DNA of 21,098 nt, taken from positions 1-21,098 of the forward strand of contig CAAGAB010000332.1 in assembly GCA_900767685.1 (NCBI GenBank). Reading direction: 5' to 3'. Of this stretch, positions 20,411 through 21,098 are shown one piece after another (position 1 is the stretch's first letter; the number at the start of each line of letters is the position of its first letter). Source of the stretch: an uncultured Coprococcus sp. GTDB lineage: Bacteria > Bacillota_A > Clostridia > Lachnospirales > Lachnospiraceae. The notes under the pieces were generated by a model that was not told where the DNA came from, did no database searches, and saw nothing but the letters and a program-made list of their open reading frames with translations. The position numbers were made by a program, and so were the translations under genes.

Positions 20411-21098
20411 TTACTTTGTTGTTACAAAGTCTGCGTATGCTGTTGGAAGACCGTGCTCTGTAGGATCAAGACCCTTGATCTCCTCTTCCTCAGAAACTCT
20501 GAGTCCGATGGTCTTCTTGATGATCAGGAATACGATAGTGATAGTAACGGCTGTCCATGCTGCAACTGATACAACCCCAAGTAACTGGATGAGAAGAGGA
20601 TGGATTCCTCCGCCGTAGAACAGACCGGTTATTGTATCGTTTCCTGGAACAGATGTTGTTGAGAAAAGACCAACTGCGATGGTTCCCCAGATACCATTTA
20701 CACCATGTACAGCTACGGCACCGACAGGATCATCAACATGTAATGCGTGGTCACAGAGCCATACACCGAATACTACGAGAAGTCCGGCAACGATACCGAT
20801 GATAGCTGCACCAAGGGCGTCAACTGTATCACAAGGTGCTGTGATAGCGACAAGACCTGCGAGTGAAGCGTTCAGACACATTGACACATCAGGTTTGCCA
20901 TATTTTATCCATGTGAAGATCATACAAGAAACTGTTGCAAGTGCAGGTGCGATAGTGGTTGTGAGGAAGATCGTTCCGAGCTGCTCAACTGATGTTGCGG
21001 CCGCACCGTTGAATCCATACCAGCCAAACCACAGAATGAATACACCGAGTGCGCCAAGTGGAAGGTTATGACCAGGGAAGGTGTGAACCTTTACTACC
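20411..21098 (-). CDS. amt: Ammonium transporter Amt, C-terminal part
   Basis: The minus-strand frame is open from the window's right edge to the stop at 20411-20413, giving about 228 C-terminal residues; the start lies beyond 21098. Hallmarks are HNLPLGALGVFILWFGWYGFN (the Amt pore-helix region), LCDHALHVDDPVGAVAVHGVNGIWGT with the second pore histidine of the family, several hydrophobic helices, and the cytoplasmic tail VSEEEEIKGLDPTEHGLP typical of Amt trimers regulated by PII. It is an inner-membrane ammonium channel. The usual partner glnB/glnK is not in the window but could lie downstream of other genes or outside. Identity is firm. Confidence 0.96.
   Translation of the reverse strand, partial: VVKVHTFPGHNLPLGALGVFILWFGWYGFNGAAATSVEQLGTIFLTTTIAPALATVSCMIFTWIKYGKPDVSMCLNASLAGLVAITAPCDTVDALGAAIIGIVAGLLVVFGVWLCDHALHVDDPVGAVAVHGVNGIWGTIAVGLFSTTSVPGNDTITGLFYGGGIHPLLIQLLGVVSVAAWTAVTITIVFLIIKKTIGLRVSEEEEIKGLDPTEHGLPTAYADFVTTK

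Noticed and set aside
20679..21071. Plus-strand frame of 130 codons at the right end
   Set aside because: It is antisense to the clear Amt coding sequence, with no ribosome site.

Overview
The window reads as chromosomal DNA of a low-to-mid GC anaerobic Firmicute, most likely a member of the Lachnospiraceae (Coprococcus/Roseburia-like). This is inferred from strong AGGAGG ribosome binding sites, heavy use of AGA and ATA codons, the ribD-ribE-ribBA-ribH operon behind an FMN riboswitch, and family proteins (DUF6465, DUF1189, a nuclease-helicase fusion) that I associate with this group. No rRNA, tRNA, CRISPR array, transposase or phage gene was seen.

Layout. 1-1036: the 3' part of an unknown gene, closed by a terminator. 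1054-2553: hisS, with an extended -10 promoter and a pair of direct repeats just upstream of it. 2621-3127 (minus): a YqeG-type HAD phosphatase, convergent with hisS across a shared bidirectional terminator. 3375-6859: a three-gene cluster of a sigma-region-4-like protein, a two-helix membrane protein, and a membrane-anchored solute-binding-like plus von Willebrand A protein. This cluster is the best candidate for an undescribed system. 6868-10941: the riboflavin operon under an FMN riboswitch and terminator, making riboflavin from GTP and ribulose 5-phosphate. 11092-16605: a co-directional row of a Cof-type HAD phosphatase, a DUF1189 membrane protein, a CYTH protein, a DJ-1/PfpI protein and a large PD-(D/E)XK/XPD-like helicase. 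16851-18221: murF with its own promoter and terminator. 18452-18916: a Lys/Ala/Pro-rich, histone-H1-like protein with a C-terminal DUF6465 domain, behind a promoter that abuts a 12-bp palindrome. 19234-20292: a promoter, a long structured leader with a duplicated 47-bp hairpin unit, and an alpha/beta hydrolase. 20294-20375: a GC-rich REP-like inverted-repeat element. 20411-21098 (minus): the C-terminal part of an Amt ammonium transporter, running off the window.

Most genes are housekeeping (histidyl-tRNA synthesis, riboflavin, cell wall precursor, nitrogen uptake). The unusual signals are the sigma4-like/membrane/VWA cluster, the structured leader ahead of the alpha/beta hydrolase, and a high density of short tandem repeats: 12 bp x3 in the riboswitch expression platform, 15 bp x5 inside the start of ribD, 10 bp x7 after the helicase, 63 bp x2 in the DUF6465 gene and 47 bp x2 in the leader. 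All calls rest on reading the sequence by eye; no database search was possible.
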